64,000 bases of DNA from Ornithinibacillus sp. 4-3 (GTDB lineage: Bacteria > Bacillota > Bacilli > Bacillales > Amphibacillaceae). The stretch lies in contig NZ_CP162599.1 of NCBI RefSeq assembly GCF_040958695.1, positions 778,001 to 842,000 on the forward strand, read 5' to 3'. The notes under the pieces are model-generated. The model did no database searches. It saw nothing but the letters and a program-made list of their open reading frames with translations, and was not told the origin of the DNA. Below, piece by piece: positions 17,070 through 25,167 of the stretch. Each line of letters begins with the position of its first letter. Positions within the stretch are counted from its first letter, which is position 1. The position numbers and the translations under genes were made by a program.

Positions 17070-17988
17070 GTGTATCACCGCCGCTTCCTGTCCGTTCCAA
17101 AAAGTATTGTTCTAAACTCTGTTTATGTTTTGTAATGTAGTGAACAAAGACCCCGTTTTCAGCAAGTGTTTTAACGATTTGTTGGCTTTCCACATGTGTA
17201 TCATGGATATGAATGATACGTTCATTGATTACTTTGTATCTTTGAATTCCTAGATTTTTTTCCAAAATAGGAATAGCCATTTTAGCTTCGTCAACTTCTA
17301 ATTCAATACGATTTTCACATTGAAGCAATAATTCTTCTTTAGAAATATTTTCAATAACCTTACCATGATGAAGGATTACATATTTGGTTGCCACCTTTGA
17401 TAACTCCTCCAATATATGGCTGGAAATAATGATAGTAATTCCTGTCTTATTCAAATCCAAAATCAACTTCCGGATTTCAGAAATACCTTGTGGATCAAGT
17501 CCATTAATGGGTTCATCCAAAATTAACACATCTGGACTTCCTATTAATGCAACTGCTATCCCTAATCTTTGCTTCATACCCATGGAAAAGTTTTTGACCT
17601 TCTTCTTGTGAGTTCTATCCAAACCAACTAGCTTTAGTAGGTCGTTAATATATCTCTGACGATCTTTTAGCCCATAGGAAATGGCTATTAAATCAAGATT
17701 TTTATAAGCAGAATAATTTGGGTATACTCCTGTATTTTCAATTAATAAACCCATTCGCTCGAAATAAGAATGGTTTTCTTGTACTGCATGATCAAATAAA
17801 TGAATTTTTCCAGATGAAGGATAGATCAATCCCCCAATCATTTTCAGCAAAGTAGATTTTCCAGCTCCATTTGGACCGATCAATCCGAAGATTTCACCCT
17901 TCCGTATTTTGAAATCTACGTTATCTACGGCTACTTTTGCTTTAAATTTTTTGGTTAGCTGTTTCACTTCAATAATTTCACTCGACAT
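17062..17988 (-). CDS. ABC transporter ATPase, BcrA-type
   Basis: The 308-residue ATPase has Walker A GPNGAGKST (residues 38-46), signature NFSMGMKQRLG (about 133-143), Walker B VLILDEP (154-160), and a C-terminal extension of about 90 residues as in BcrA/LanF proteins for bacitracin and lantibiotic resistance. GGAGGG precedes the ATG. It overlaps the permease gene by eight bases, and the two presumably make the exporter. The two-component genes upstream on the same strand probably control expression. Confidence 0.9.
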   Translation of the reverse strand: MSSEIIEVKQLTKKFKAKVAVDNVDFKIRKGEIFGLIGPNGAGKSTLLKMIGGLIYPSSGKIHLFDHAVQENHSYFERMGLLIENTGVYPNYSAYKNLDLIAISYGLKDRQRYINDLLKLVGLDRTHKKKVKNFSMGMKQRLGIAVALIGSPDVLILDEPINGLDPQGISEIRKLILDLNKTGITIIISSHILEELSKVATKYVILHHGKVIENISKEELLLQCENRIELEVDEAKMAIPILEKNLGIQRYKVINERIIHIHDTHVESQQIVKTLAENGVFVHYITKHKQSLEQYFLERTGSGGDTHD

Positions 17989-18072
17989 ATTGGTTACCCT
18001 CCTTAGAAATTAATGTAATAAAAGAAAGCTAATATAACGTCAAGAAAAGGTTAAGAAAGTTCAAAGAAACAT

Positions 18073-18771
18073 TTATTTGCTTAACCGAAAACCAATCCCC
18101 CATACTGTTTCAATATAATTCTCATCATCAAAGGCTTTGATTTTATTACGAATATTACTGATGTGAACAGTAATGGTCTTATCTTCTCCAACATATATTT
18201 CATCCCAAGCTAGCTCATATAAGTCCTGTCTAGTAAACACACGTGTTGGATTTTTTATTAAGAGTTCAATGATTTTATATTCTTGCCTAGTAAGATTTAA
18301 TTCTGATTGATGAACGGTAACACTCATTGTGTCACTATCTAAAGTTAAGTTTTTATGTCTGTAGGATGTAGTGGTTCTAATTTTAGTATTTCTTTTGAGA
18401 TGTACATGGATTCTGGCGAGCAATTCTTCTACTTCAAACGGCTTGGTGACATAATCGTCAGCTCCCAAATCAAATAAGTTTAATTTGTGATCGAGCTTTT
18501 CTTTGGCAGATAGTACAATCACTGGTGTGTCATACTGTAAATCTGTTCTTAGTTCATTCATAAAAGCTTCTCCTGATAAACCTGGAAGCATAAGGTCTAA
18601 GATAATAAGGTCATAGGCTTGCTGACTAACATTTATTTTCCCTTCACTACCAGAAAAGGCTTGTGTACATAGGAAATTCTCTTTCTGCAGGACATCATAG
18701 ATAATATTATTGATATGCTCATCATCCTCAATAATTAGGATATGAGGTTGTCTACTTTCATTCTCTAGCAT
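18073..18771 (-). CDS. OmpR-family response regulator
   Basis: The 232-residue protein has a receiver domain with acidic pocket EDD (residues 15-17), phospho-acceptor Asp59 (IILDLMLPG) and Lys110 (VTKPF), followed by an OmpR-type winged helix from about residue 135 with the terminal YIETVWGIGFRL motif. It is a complete transcription factor. AAGGAGG stands before the start. It is encoded just after its kinase and just before the BcrAB-type transporter, which is the probable target. Confidence 0.92.
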   Translation of the reverse strand: MLENESRQPHILIIEDDEHINNIIYDVLQKENFLCTQAFSGSEGKINVSQQAYDLIILDLMLPGLSGEAFMNELRTDLQYDTPVIVLSAKEKLDHKLNLFDLGADDYVTKPFEVEELLARIHVHLKRNTKIRTTTSYRHKNLTLDSDTMSVTVHQSELNLTRQEYKIIELLIKNPTRVFTRQDLYELAWDEIYVGEDKTITVHISNIRNKIKAFDDENYIETVWGIGFRLSK

Positions 18772-18792
18772 GCTTATCCTCCTTTTTAAATA

Positions 18793-19671
18793 TCACACTG
18801 ATACAAAATTGATTGCCTCTAAATCAGCATGGACATGGCCATCCATTTTCTCAACAAGTGATTTTACAATGGAAAGACCTAATCCCGAAGAAGGATGGCT
18901 ACGCGAGGAATCTTCTTTATAAAAACGAGTAAATATCTTGTTGAAATTAATCAATTGGCTTTGTTTCAGCAGGTTACGAAAATGTAGTCGAGCTTCATTT
19001 TGACTTTCTTCATACTGGATTGTTAAAGTTCCTTCTCCGTGGGAAAAATAATTTCTAATAATATTTTCATAGACTCTCTCTAATGCATTCTGATCACCCA
19101 TCATATAGACAGGGAGCTCTGGGAGACTAATGTCTGGTTCCTCACCATTTTGATTAAATTCATCGATGAAAAAGAATAAACGTTTCTTCAGTGTATTAAC
19201 TAAATCAACGGATTCAAGCTTTAAATGATAATCTGGGTTTTGCAATTTTGTATATAAGAACAGTTCATCTACAAGTGTAATAATCTGTTTTATTCTAGTC
19301 TGAGCCAAAGAAACATAATGTGCTTTCTCATCGGGATTTTCAGAGCGCTCAGCTAGCTGTAGGTAACCGTCAAGTGAGGTGAGTGGAGTTCGTATGTCAT
19401 GGGATAAGCTAACAATTGTCTGATTGATTTCTTCATTTTTCTTTATAAATGCTTGGTTTTGGTCTCTTTGCTTGCGAAGAAATGTATTGCATACTTCCAT
19501 CAGTTGATAAATTTCTTTAGGTTTAATTTGAGACTGAATAAACTTGAAGGAATGATGCTTTGAAATAAAGGTTAGCTGATTTCCAATATCCTTTACCTGG
19601 TTTTTGTAGTACAGCAAGTAAACTGTCTGAATGATAAATGCGATGGATATTAGGATTAAGGCAATAAGCAT
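18793..19671 (-). CDS. Sensor histidine kinase with one or few membrane segments
   Basis: The 292-residue kinase has an N-terminal membrane helix (about residues 2-21), H-box SLSHDIRTPLTSL with phospho-acceptor His91, N-box YENIIRNY (201-208) and a glycine box SSGLGLSIVK (261-270). The usual DxGxG between them is replaced by a HFRNLL-like segment, as in other small peptide-sensing kinases. It has almost no extracellular domain, so, like the intramembrane-sensing kinases, it may read the state of its ABC transporter. Unusually it is the first gene of the operon, before its regulator. Confidence 0.9.
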   Translation of the reverse strand: MLIALILISIAFIIQTVYLLYYKNQVKDIGNQLTFISKHHSFKFIQSQIKPKEIYQLMEVCNTFLRKQRDQNQAFIKKNEEINQTIVSLSHDIRTPLTSLDGYLQLAERSENPDEKAHYVSLAQTRIKQIITLVDELFLYTKLQNPDYHLKLESVDLVNTLKKRLFFFIDEFNQNGEEPDISLPELPVYMMGDQNALERVYENIIRNYFSHGEGTLTIQYEESQNEARLHFRNLLKQSQLINFNKIFTRFYKEDSSRSHPSSGLGLSIVKSLVEKMDGHVHADLEAINFVSV

Positions 19672-20310
19672 TTCTCCACTTCCTTTTTAAATAATGACGA
19701 AAATTTTCTTTGTCATCATTGTATATCAAAAATCTGTTATTTTCGATATGAAGCTGCTCAAGATATGAAAATAAGAGGTTAATAATATTCTTTTGAATTG
19801 TTACTAGAAAAGGTTTTTCATAAAATAATATGAAATTATTCTCGCGTTACAATTACTTTCTATGCGAAATCTTCACTTATCCCACTTTATATGAAATTCG
19901 GCTTAAATTATTAACCTTCTTTCGCTTTAATATAATAGAAAGCTAATACTTGAACAGAAAATCAAAAAGAGAAGCATTCTAAGAAGAAACCTAACAAAAG
20001 GGAATATTTACAGAGTTATTTAATAAAATAGGAGGAAGAAATTCAATGAAATAACCTTGGAAAAATTAATGAAAATTTCCACAACACACTTGTTTAAACT
20101 CGATGCAGGGATATTTTTAGAGATAATCGAATTATAGAATAACAATAGTAGAATTATTTAATGGTACCGATTGAAAATCAGGAATTTGATTATATTTAAG
20201 TGTAAGTAATTCTTATTCTATAGAAATAGCAGGAAAAGTTCAGATGAATCAAAAAATTAGAAAAAAACTTTGATTTTCTCATCTTTTTCTAAATAGGAGT
20301 AGTTTTTTTT
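19672..20310. other. Long intergenic region between the two ABC systems, with inverted repeat and decayed starts
   Basis: About 640 bp without a supported gene. AAGAGGTTAATAAT near 19772-19785 recurs inverted as ATTATTAACCTTCT near 19907-19920, possibly a binding site for the adjacent response regulator. At about 20030-20050 a good GGAGG site is followed by ATG AAA TAA, which looks like a decayed gene start. Confidence 0.45.
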
Positions 20311-20359
20311 GTGTATTAATACTATAATACGGTTTAATGGTGTATTAATAACATAATAC
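20311..20359 (+). promoter_or_regulatory. Twin 20-bp operator-like repeats before the PASTA/ABC operon
   Basis: GTGTATTAATACTATAATAC (20311-20330) is repeated at 20340-20359 with three differences, 29 bp apart. Each copy is a partial palindrome GTATTA/TAATAC, and the first contains TATAAT, a possible -10. The arrangement resembles paired operators of GntR-type (YtrA-like) repressors, but no such regulator gene is present here. Confidence 0.6.
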
Positions 20360-20388
20360 AATTTGGTACCCAGGTAGGGAGGTGGAAT

Positions 20389-20424
20389 ATGTTAAATAAG
20401 AAAATTATGGGCAATTATTTTTAA
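20389..20424 (+). CDS. Possible 11-codon leader peptide or remnant
   Basis: ATG with a very good GGGAGGTGG ribosome site begins the 11-codon frame MLNKKIMGNYF, ending 30 bp before the FtsX-like permease. It may be a leader peptide or the vestige of a lost regulator gene. No other evidence supports translation. Confidence 0.3.
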   Translation: MLNKKIMGNYF

Positions 20425-20454
20425 AATAACAGTAGATTTGTAGGGGGGTCAATT

Positions 20455-21918
20455 ATGAATTTTATTAAACGGGGATTTTTAGGAATTACAAGAAAAAAGG
20501 GAAAATCTCTTATTCTATTAGCAGTTATTTTTATTTTAGGGAATCTAATATCTGGTGCTATTTCGATTCAACAGGCAACAGGGAATGTAGAAGCAACCAT
20601 TAAGGAAAGACTAGGTACAGCAGCAACTGTTGATATGGATTATGAAGCATTTGAGAAATTACCTGAAGAAGAACAAATGGAAGTAGAATGGGCACCGCTA
20701 AAACCTGATATGATTAAGCAAATCGGTGACCTTTCATATGTGAAATACTATGATTATAGTATGTCTCAATGGATGAGCTCAGATAGTATTAGTCCGGTTC
20801 AGAGCGAAGATATGATGATGATGGAAGACTATTATCAGTTTGTCCTTAAAGGAATTAATTATGCTCCAGTTATTGATTTTGAAGAAGGGAAAGCCAAATT
20901 AATTGATGGGCGTGTATTTACAGATGAAGAGATTGAGAATGGTACGCCTGTAACTATTATTTCTGAAGCACTAGCAGCTGAAAATAATCTTGCGGTTGGA
21001 GACAATTTTACTTTAGTAAAGAACGTACTAACTTATGATGATGAAACAGGCGAAGAGAGCGTAGTTGCTTCTCGTGATCTAGTCTTAGAGATTATTGGGG
21101 TATTTGACCCGCAGTTAGTAAGAAATGATGAAAACGATAGTAGTACTAGTAGTGCTACGATGATGTTTGTGGACGATACAGAGAAACAGAATATGATGTA
21201 TGTCGCAAATGAGATTGTTATTCAAGAGACAGAATTTGAATGGACTGAAATGTTAAAAGCAGATCCTGAATGGGCAGATATGATGTCAGACGAGGATACA
21301 TTTGAATACTACGAGCCAATTTTTTATTTAAATAATCCAGAAGATGTTGAACCGTTTAGAGAAGAGGTTTTACCTTTATTACCAGAATACTATACGGTAA
21401 TCAGTGCAAGTGATCAATATGATCGAATTGCAGGACCAATGGAGTCCATGTCGAAACTATCAAAATATGTTTTAATTGCGGCAGTAGGAGCGACAATCTT
21501 AATTACAGGTTTAGTAGTGTTACTTTTCTTGCGAGATCGTAAACGTGAATTAGGTATTTACCTATCGTTAGGTGAGAAGCGCAGTAAAGTAATTGGACAA
21601 ATCTTAATTGAAGTAATTGTTGTTGCATTTGTAGGAATTACGATATCCCTATTCAGTGGAAACCTTTTAGCTGGACAGGTCTCAGATACAATGATGAAAT
21701 CGGACAATAATCAAGAGGACTACTACGGTGGTTATGTTTATTATGATGCATTGGAAAGTAATATAACTACAGATGATGTATTAGATTCTTATGAAGTACA
21801 ATTAGATTTAGGCTATGTATTAGCTTTCTATGGAATTGGCTTATTAACTATCCTAATGGCAACGATTATTCCGTTAGTTTATATTGTACGTTTGAATCCG
21901 AAGAAAATTTTAATGTGA
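20455..21918 (+). CDS. FtsX/MacB-type ABC permease
   Basis: The 487-residue protein starts with a membrane helix (about residues 16-37) and a large acidic extracellular domain to about residue 335. It ends with three helices (about 340-362, 385-405 and 455-480), including the FtsX-type loop RDRKRELGIYLSLGEKRSKV. This is the MacB topology, in which the machine works on extracellular or membrane substrates mechanically and not by channel transport. GGGGGG stands before the ATG. The ATPase and PASTA-protein genes follow directly, so the three should form one complex. Such modules serve peptide resistance, signalling or wall remodelling; which one applies here is unknown. Confidence 0.88.
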   Translation: MNFIKRGFLGITRKKGKSLILLAVIFILGNLISGAISIQQATGNVEATIKERLGTAATVDMDYEAFEKLPEEEQMEVEWAPLKPDMIKQIGDLSYVKYYDYSMSQWMSSDSISPVQSEDMMMMEDYYQFVLKGINYAPVIDFEEGKAKLIDGRVFTDEEIENGTPVTIISEALAAENNLAVGDNFTLVKNVLTYDDETGEESVVASRDLVLEIIGVFDPQLVRNDENDSSTSSATMMFVDDTEKQNMMYVANEIVIQETEFEWTEMLKADPEWADMMSDEDTFEYYEPIFYLNNPEDVEPFREEVLPLLPEYYTVISASDQYDRIAGPMESMSKLSKYVLIAAVGATILITGLVVLLFLRDRKRELGIYLSLGEKRSKVIGQILIEVIVVAFVGITISLFSGNLLAGQVSDTMMKSDNNQEDYYGGYVYYDALESNITTDDVLDSYEVQLDLGYVLAFYGIGLLTILMATIIPLVYIVRLNPKKILM

Positions 21919-21936
21919 CGGTAAGGGGGGAACATA

Positions 21937-22608
21937 ATGATATTAGAAGCGAAAGGTTTAAATTATTATTATCAAGATGGTGAACAGCGTCGTTATATTT
22001 TAAAGGATACATCCATTTCTTTTGAAAAAGGAAAATTCTATACAATATTAGGCCAATCTGGTTCTGGAAAAACTACTTTATTATCCTTACTCAGTGCATT
22101 AGAAACACCGCATAGTGGGGAAGTATTATTCAATAATCAAGATATTAAAAAAATTGGCTATGAAAAATATCGTCGGAATAATATCGGAATTATTTTTCAA
22201 AGCTATAATTTAATTCCAACATTCACTGCTGTTGAGAATGTCTTAGTTCCAATGGCTATTACAGAAAATGAATTGCCAAGTGAAAAACACACAGTTGCAT
22301 ATAATTTACTGGATTATATTGGAATTGTAAAAAGCAAAGCAGATCGTCTTGTTAACAAGCTATCTGGTGGAGAACAGCAGCGTGTAGCTATTGCTCGTGC
22401 ATTAGCTACAAACGTAGAGTTAATTTTTGCCGATGAGCCTACTGGGAACTTAGATGAAGAGATGGAACAGGAAATCATTGATATATTTAAGAAATTAGCA
22501 CATGAACATGGAAAATGCGTTATCGTAGTAACACACTCTAATGAAATTGCTGTACAATCTGATCAGGCTTTTCGCTTAAGGAAGGGTGTACTATCTCCTT
22601 ATGAGTGA
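21937..22608 (+). CDS. MacB/LolD-type ABC ATPase
   Basis: The 223-residue protein has Walker [10 protein letters not shown] (39-47), Q-loop [10 protein letters not shown], signature [15 protein letters not shown] (142-156) and Walker [14 protein letters not shown] (161-173). This is the usual signature of ATPases pairing with FtsX-like permeases. GGGGGG lies 7 bases before the start. It follows the permease by 18 bp and overlaps the PASTA-protein gene by 8 bp, so all three are translated together. Confidence 0.93.
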   Translation: MILEAKGLNYYYQDGEQRRYILKDTSISFEKGKFYTILGQSGSGKTTLLSLLSALETPHSGEVLFNNQDIKKIGYEKYRRNNIGIIFQSYNLIPTFTAVENVLVPMAITENELPSEKHTVAYNLLDYIGIVKSKADRLVNKLSGGEQQRVAIARALATNVELIFADEPTGNLDEEMEQEIIDIFKKLAHEHGKCVIVVTHSNEIAVQSDQAFRLRKGVLSPYE

Positions 22609-24103
22609 TTTTTTATCAAAATTTAATAAAGATAATTATGATGATATGGTAGACGAGAAAGGCCAAAAAGATCAGAAAGATGTACAAGAAAATAATGTAG
22701 AGAAACAGCAAGAAGAGCAATTAGAGTTGAATCAGGCAGAATATGAGGAAACTGAGGAACAAGTAGATTTAAGTCCTAAACAGGATACATCAACTAACAC
22801 CTCACCGTTAGTTTCTTCAAGAAGTACGCGAAGACAAGATTCTGAAGAAGAAGTAGAGATTGATTTAGACTATCGCAAGAAAAAGAAACAAAAAATGATT
22901 ATACTGATAGCGGGTTCTGTTGTAGCCGCTATCTTCCTATTCTTTATCTATCATATGCTTGTCCATGTGAAGCTAGAAAATTTCGTAGATAGACCAGTTT
23001 CAGAGGTGCGTGCTTGGGCCACAGAAAATGATGTTGAAGTTGAATTGGAACAAGAATATAGCATGGAGCATGATGCAAATGAAGTTATTCTGCAAAGTGT
23101 TTCTGAAGGGGACAAAATCAGAAAAGGAAAGACTCTTACAATAACAAGTAGTTTAGGAGCTGACCCAGATGAAACACTTCCACTGCCGGAATTCTCGGAA
23201 ATGAATCAAGAAGAAGCAAGAGTTTGGATTGATGAAAATAAAGCAGAAAATCTACAAATGGTGACAGAGTTTAGTGATGATATTGAAGAAGGAAGCTTTA
23301 TTAAACTTACTATCAAGAATAGTGATATTGATCCATCAGAATATACTAGAAAAGATAGTGCCGCTGTTTATTATTCCAAAGGAAAAGAAGTTTTTGAGAA
23401 GAATATTACAATCCCTGATTTTGTTGGTCAGCCTAAAGAAGAAGTGGAGAAATGGGTAGAGACAAATGAGATTGAAATGACTTATGAAGAAGCAGATTCA
23501 GATAGCGTAGAAGCTGGAAATATTATCAGTCAAAGTGAAGCAGCAGAAGGGAAGATTGCAAAAAGAGATAAAATGACAGTTGTTGTTTCAGCAGGAAAAG
23601 CAATTGTTGTACCTAATTTTACTGAATTAACTCCAGACGAAGCAGCGATGAATTATCCTGATTTAAATGTGACAGTAAAGCAAAGATTTCATGGAGAAGT
23701 GGCTTATGGGACAATGATCTCGCAGTCCGTTGACGCAGGTACAAAGCTGTTAGAAAGTGATGATAAAAATGTCACTGTTACATATTCACAAGGAAGACCA
23801 TATTTACAGGATTTCCGTGGACAATCAGAGGGCGACCTGCCAAGACTATTTTATGAGCAGTATAAGTCAAAAGGTGCTGATATTAACTATATTGTAAAAT
23901 ATGTTGATTCTGATGAAATCAAAGGTACAGTAGTTGGTATGGGTAACTTTAATGAATTTGTCGCAATGAAATACACCGTAGAAATTCGGATTAGCAATAA
24001 TAAGTATGCACCACCAAATCCACCAGACTTTTCTGAAGAGGGTGGAGACATCTATCCAGAGCCAGATGATGAAGAAATACCAGAAGAAGTTCCGGAAAAA
24101 TAA
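22601..24103 (+). CDS. Membrane-anchored PASTA-repeat protein of the ABC operon
   Basis: The 500-residue protein has an acidic, glutamine-rich cytosolic part (about 1-95), one membrane helix (about 99-121) and an extracellular part of about four or five PASTA repeats. These are marked by I-P-D-F-V-G-Q, VPNFTELTPDEA and repeated VVSAGK-like ends. The tail is rich in P, D and E. PASTA repeats are known mostly from PrkC/StkP kinases and penicillin-binding proteins, where they bind muropeptides or lipid II; here no kinase or transpeptidase domain is present. ATG at 22601 overlaps the ATPase stop (ATGAGTGA); GTG at 22586 is possible. I infer a wall-sensing or substrate-delivering subunit of the FtsX-type transporter. 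Confidence 0.85.
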   Translation: MSDFLSKFNKDNYDDMVDEKGQKDQKDVQENNVEKQQEEQLELNQAEYEETEEQVDLSPKQDTSTNTSPLVSSRSTRRQDSEEEVEIDLDYRKKKKQKMIILIAGSVVAAIFLFFIYHMLVHVKLENFVDRPVSEVRAWATENDVEVELEQEYSMEHDANEVILQSVSEGDKIRKGKTLTITSSLGADPDETLPLPEFSEMNQEEARVWIDENKAENLQMVTEFSDDIEEGSFIKLTIKNSDIDPSEYTRKDSAAVYYSKGKEVFEKNITIPDFVGQPKEEVEKWVETNEIEMTYEEADSDSVEAGNIISQSEAAEGKIAKRDKMTVVVSAGKAIVVPNFTELTPDEAAMNYPDLNVTVKQRFHGEVAYGTMISQSVDAGTKLLESDDKNVTVTYSQGRPYLQDFRGQSEGDLPRLFYEQYKSKGADINYIVKYVDSDEIKGTVVGMGNFNEFVAMKYTVEIRISNNKYAPPNPPDFSEEGGDIYPEPDDEEIPEEVPEK

Positions 24104-24140
24104 AGTACATTGATTTGAACTAGAAAAATATAAATCGCTG

Positions 24141-24206
24141 AACTGCTCTCTGTTAGAAGATAGATTTGAAAGTGAAATCTGTTTATCTGATAGGGAGCAG
24201 TTTTAG
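24141..24206 (+). terminator. Terminator of the PASTA/ABC operon
   Basis: AACTGCTC near 24141 and GAGCAGTT near 24200 enclose a longer imperfect stem (AGATAGATTT with AAATCTGTTTATCT) and are followed by TTTTAG. It stands 38 bp after the PASTA-protein stop. Confidence 0.7.
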
Positions 24207-24229
24207 TATTTCCTATTTTGAAATGTAGT

Positions 24230-24322
24230 TCAATCAAACATAATTGCTTCTATAATTCCCATGACCTGTTCGATTACTTCTTGTGGTGCCTCTTCTACGA
24301 ATTTATAATTTCTCGCTTTTAA
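24230..24322 (-). pseudogene. Fragment of a protein-coding sequence
   Basis: A stretch of about 30 codons on the reverse strand reads like a real C-terminus (KFVEEAPQEVIEQVMGII, then EAIMFD and stop). It is preceded in frame by TAA and has no start. I do not recognise the parent protein. It is best seen as debris of a lost gene. Confidence 0.35.
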
Positions 24323-24435
24323 GGTTTAGAGAAATTACAGCAGGAAAAATAGGAGAGGTTTGTAAAGATGAGTTGAAAGAAAACGATTTATATTTTGAAT
24401 TAAAGGGAATTACAATTATTACGAGGAGGTTCACT

Positions 24436-24462
24436 ATGGAAAACGGTACTAATTCCGTTTAG
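24436..24462 (+). other. Eight-codon frame with strong ribosome site
   Basis: GAGGAGG is followed by ATG and the frame MENGTNSV ending in TAG, with AACGG and CCGTT as a small inverted repeat inside. It precedes the DUF308 gene by 95 bp. It could be a leader peptide or the start of a dead gene. Confidence 0.25.
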
Positions 24463-24556
24463 GATATATTCGTCTTGTTAAAATTATCCATTCCTATAGT
24501 AAAAAAACGATTTTTACATTAAAATAATAAAAAAACATATAAGGAGGTAATACTAA

Positions 24557-25084
24557 ATGATCAAGATTAGGGAGTTCAAAGAAAACTTTCAACGTCATGC
24601 GATTCTCCGAGCTGTTATATTTATATTCATTGGAGTAGCTATTTTTATTAACCCAAATGGCTTTCTTCATTTTATCGGTTATTTGATTGCTGGATATCTG
24701 ACCTTACTAGGTGTGATTAAAATATATCAAAGCTACAAATTTAAACAGCAGACTGGTACTTATGATATAGCTTTAGCAATTGGTATTATCTTGATTATAT
24801 TAGCAGCTATCTTCATTTACTTTGCACCAACTATTTTCTCCATTTTGCCATTCGTACTAGGTTTAGCGATTATTATCAATGGATTAATGCACCTGATTGT
24901 AGCATTGAATCTAAAGAGTACAGGCTGGACTATTTTTTGTATCCTACTCATGGCCGGGGGAGCTGTCCTTGTTTTTAACCCTTTCCAAAGTACATTAGTA
25001 TTATTTCAAGCGTTTGGAGTTATCTTGACATGTATAGGTATCTCTGAAATTGTTGGACATTTTCAAAATAGAGAAAACAATTAG
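24557..25084 (+). CDS. DUF308 (HdeD-like) membrane protein
   Basis: The 175-residue protein has six hydrophobic helices in pairs, with repeated patterns such as GVAIFINPNGFL and GGAVLVFNPFQS that mark the DUF308 repeats (HdeD family). HdeD of E. coli supports acid resistance at high cell density, but for Firmicute members the role is unknown. A perfect AAGGAGG site precedes the ATG. It is a single gene ended by a terminator shared with the convergent binding-protein gene. Confidence 0.8.
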   Translation: MIKIREFKENFQRHAILRAVIFIFIGVAIFINPNGFLHFIGYLIAGYLTLLGVIKIYQSYKFKQQTGTYDIALAIGIILIILAAIFIYFAPTIFSILPFVLGLAIIINGLMHLIVALNLKSTGWTIFCILLMAGGAVLVFNPFQSTLVLFQAFGVILTCIGISEIVGHFQNRENN

Positions 25085-25120
25085 AGTAATAGAATTATAT
25101 GTCTTCCTATTAGCATGAAA

Positions 25121-25157
25121 AACTCACCTTCATCTTTTTATAAGAAGAAGGTGAGTT
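25121..25157. terminator. Bidirectional terminator
   Basis: AACTCACCTTC and GAAGGTGAGTT form an 11-bp stem around a loop of about 15 bases. It lies between the convergent DUF308 and binding-protein genes. Confidence 0.8.
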
Positions 25158-25167
25158 AGTATATTAT

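Noticed and set aside
22601..24103. Annotation as a Ser/Thr protein kinase because of the PASTA repeats
   Set aside because: No kinase domain is present; the cytosolic part is a short acidic low-complexity segment.
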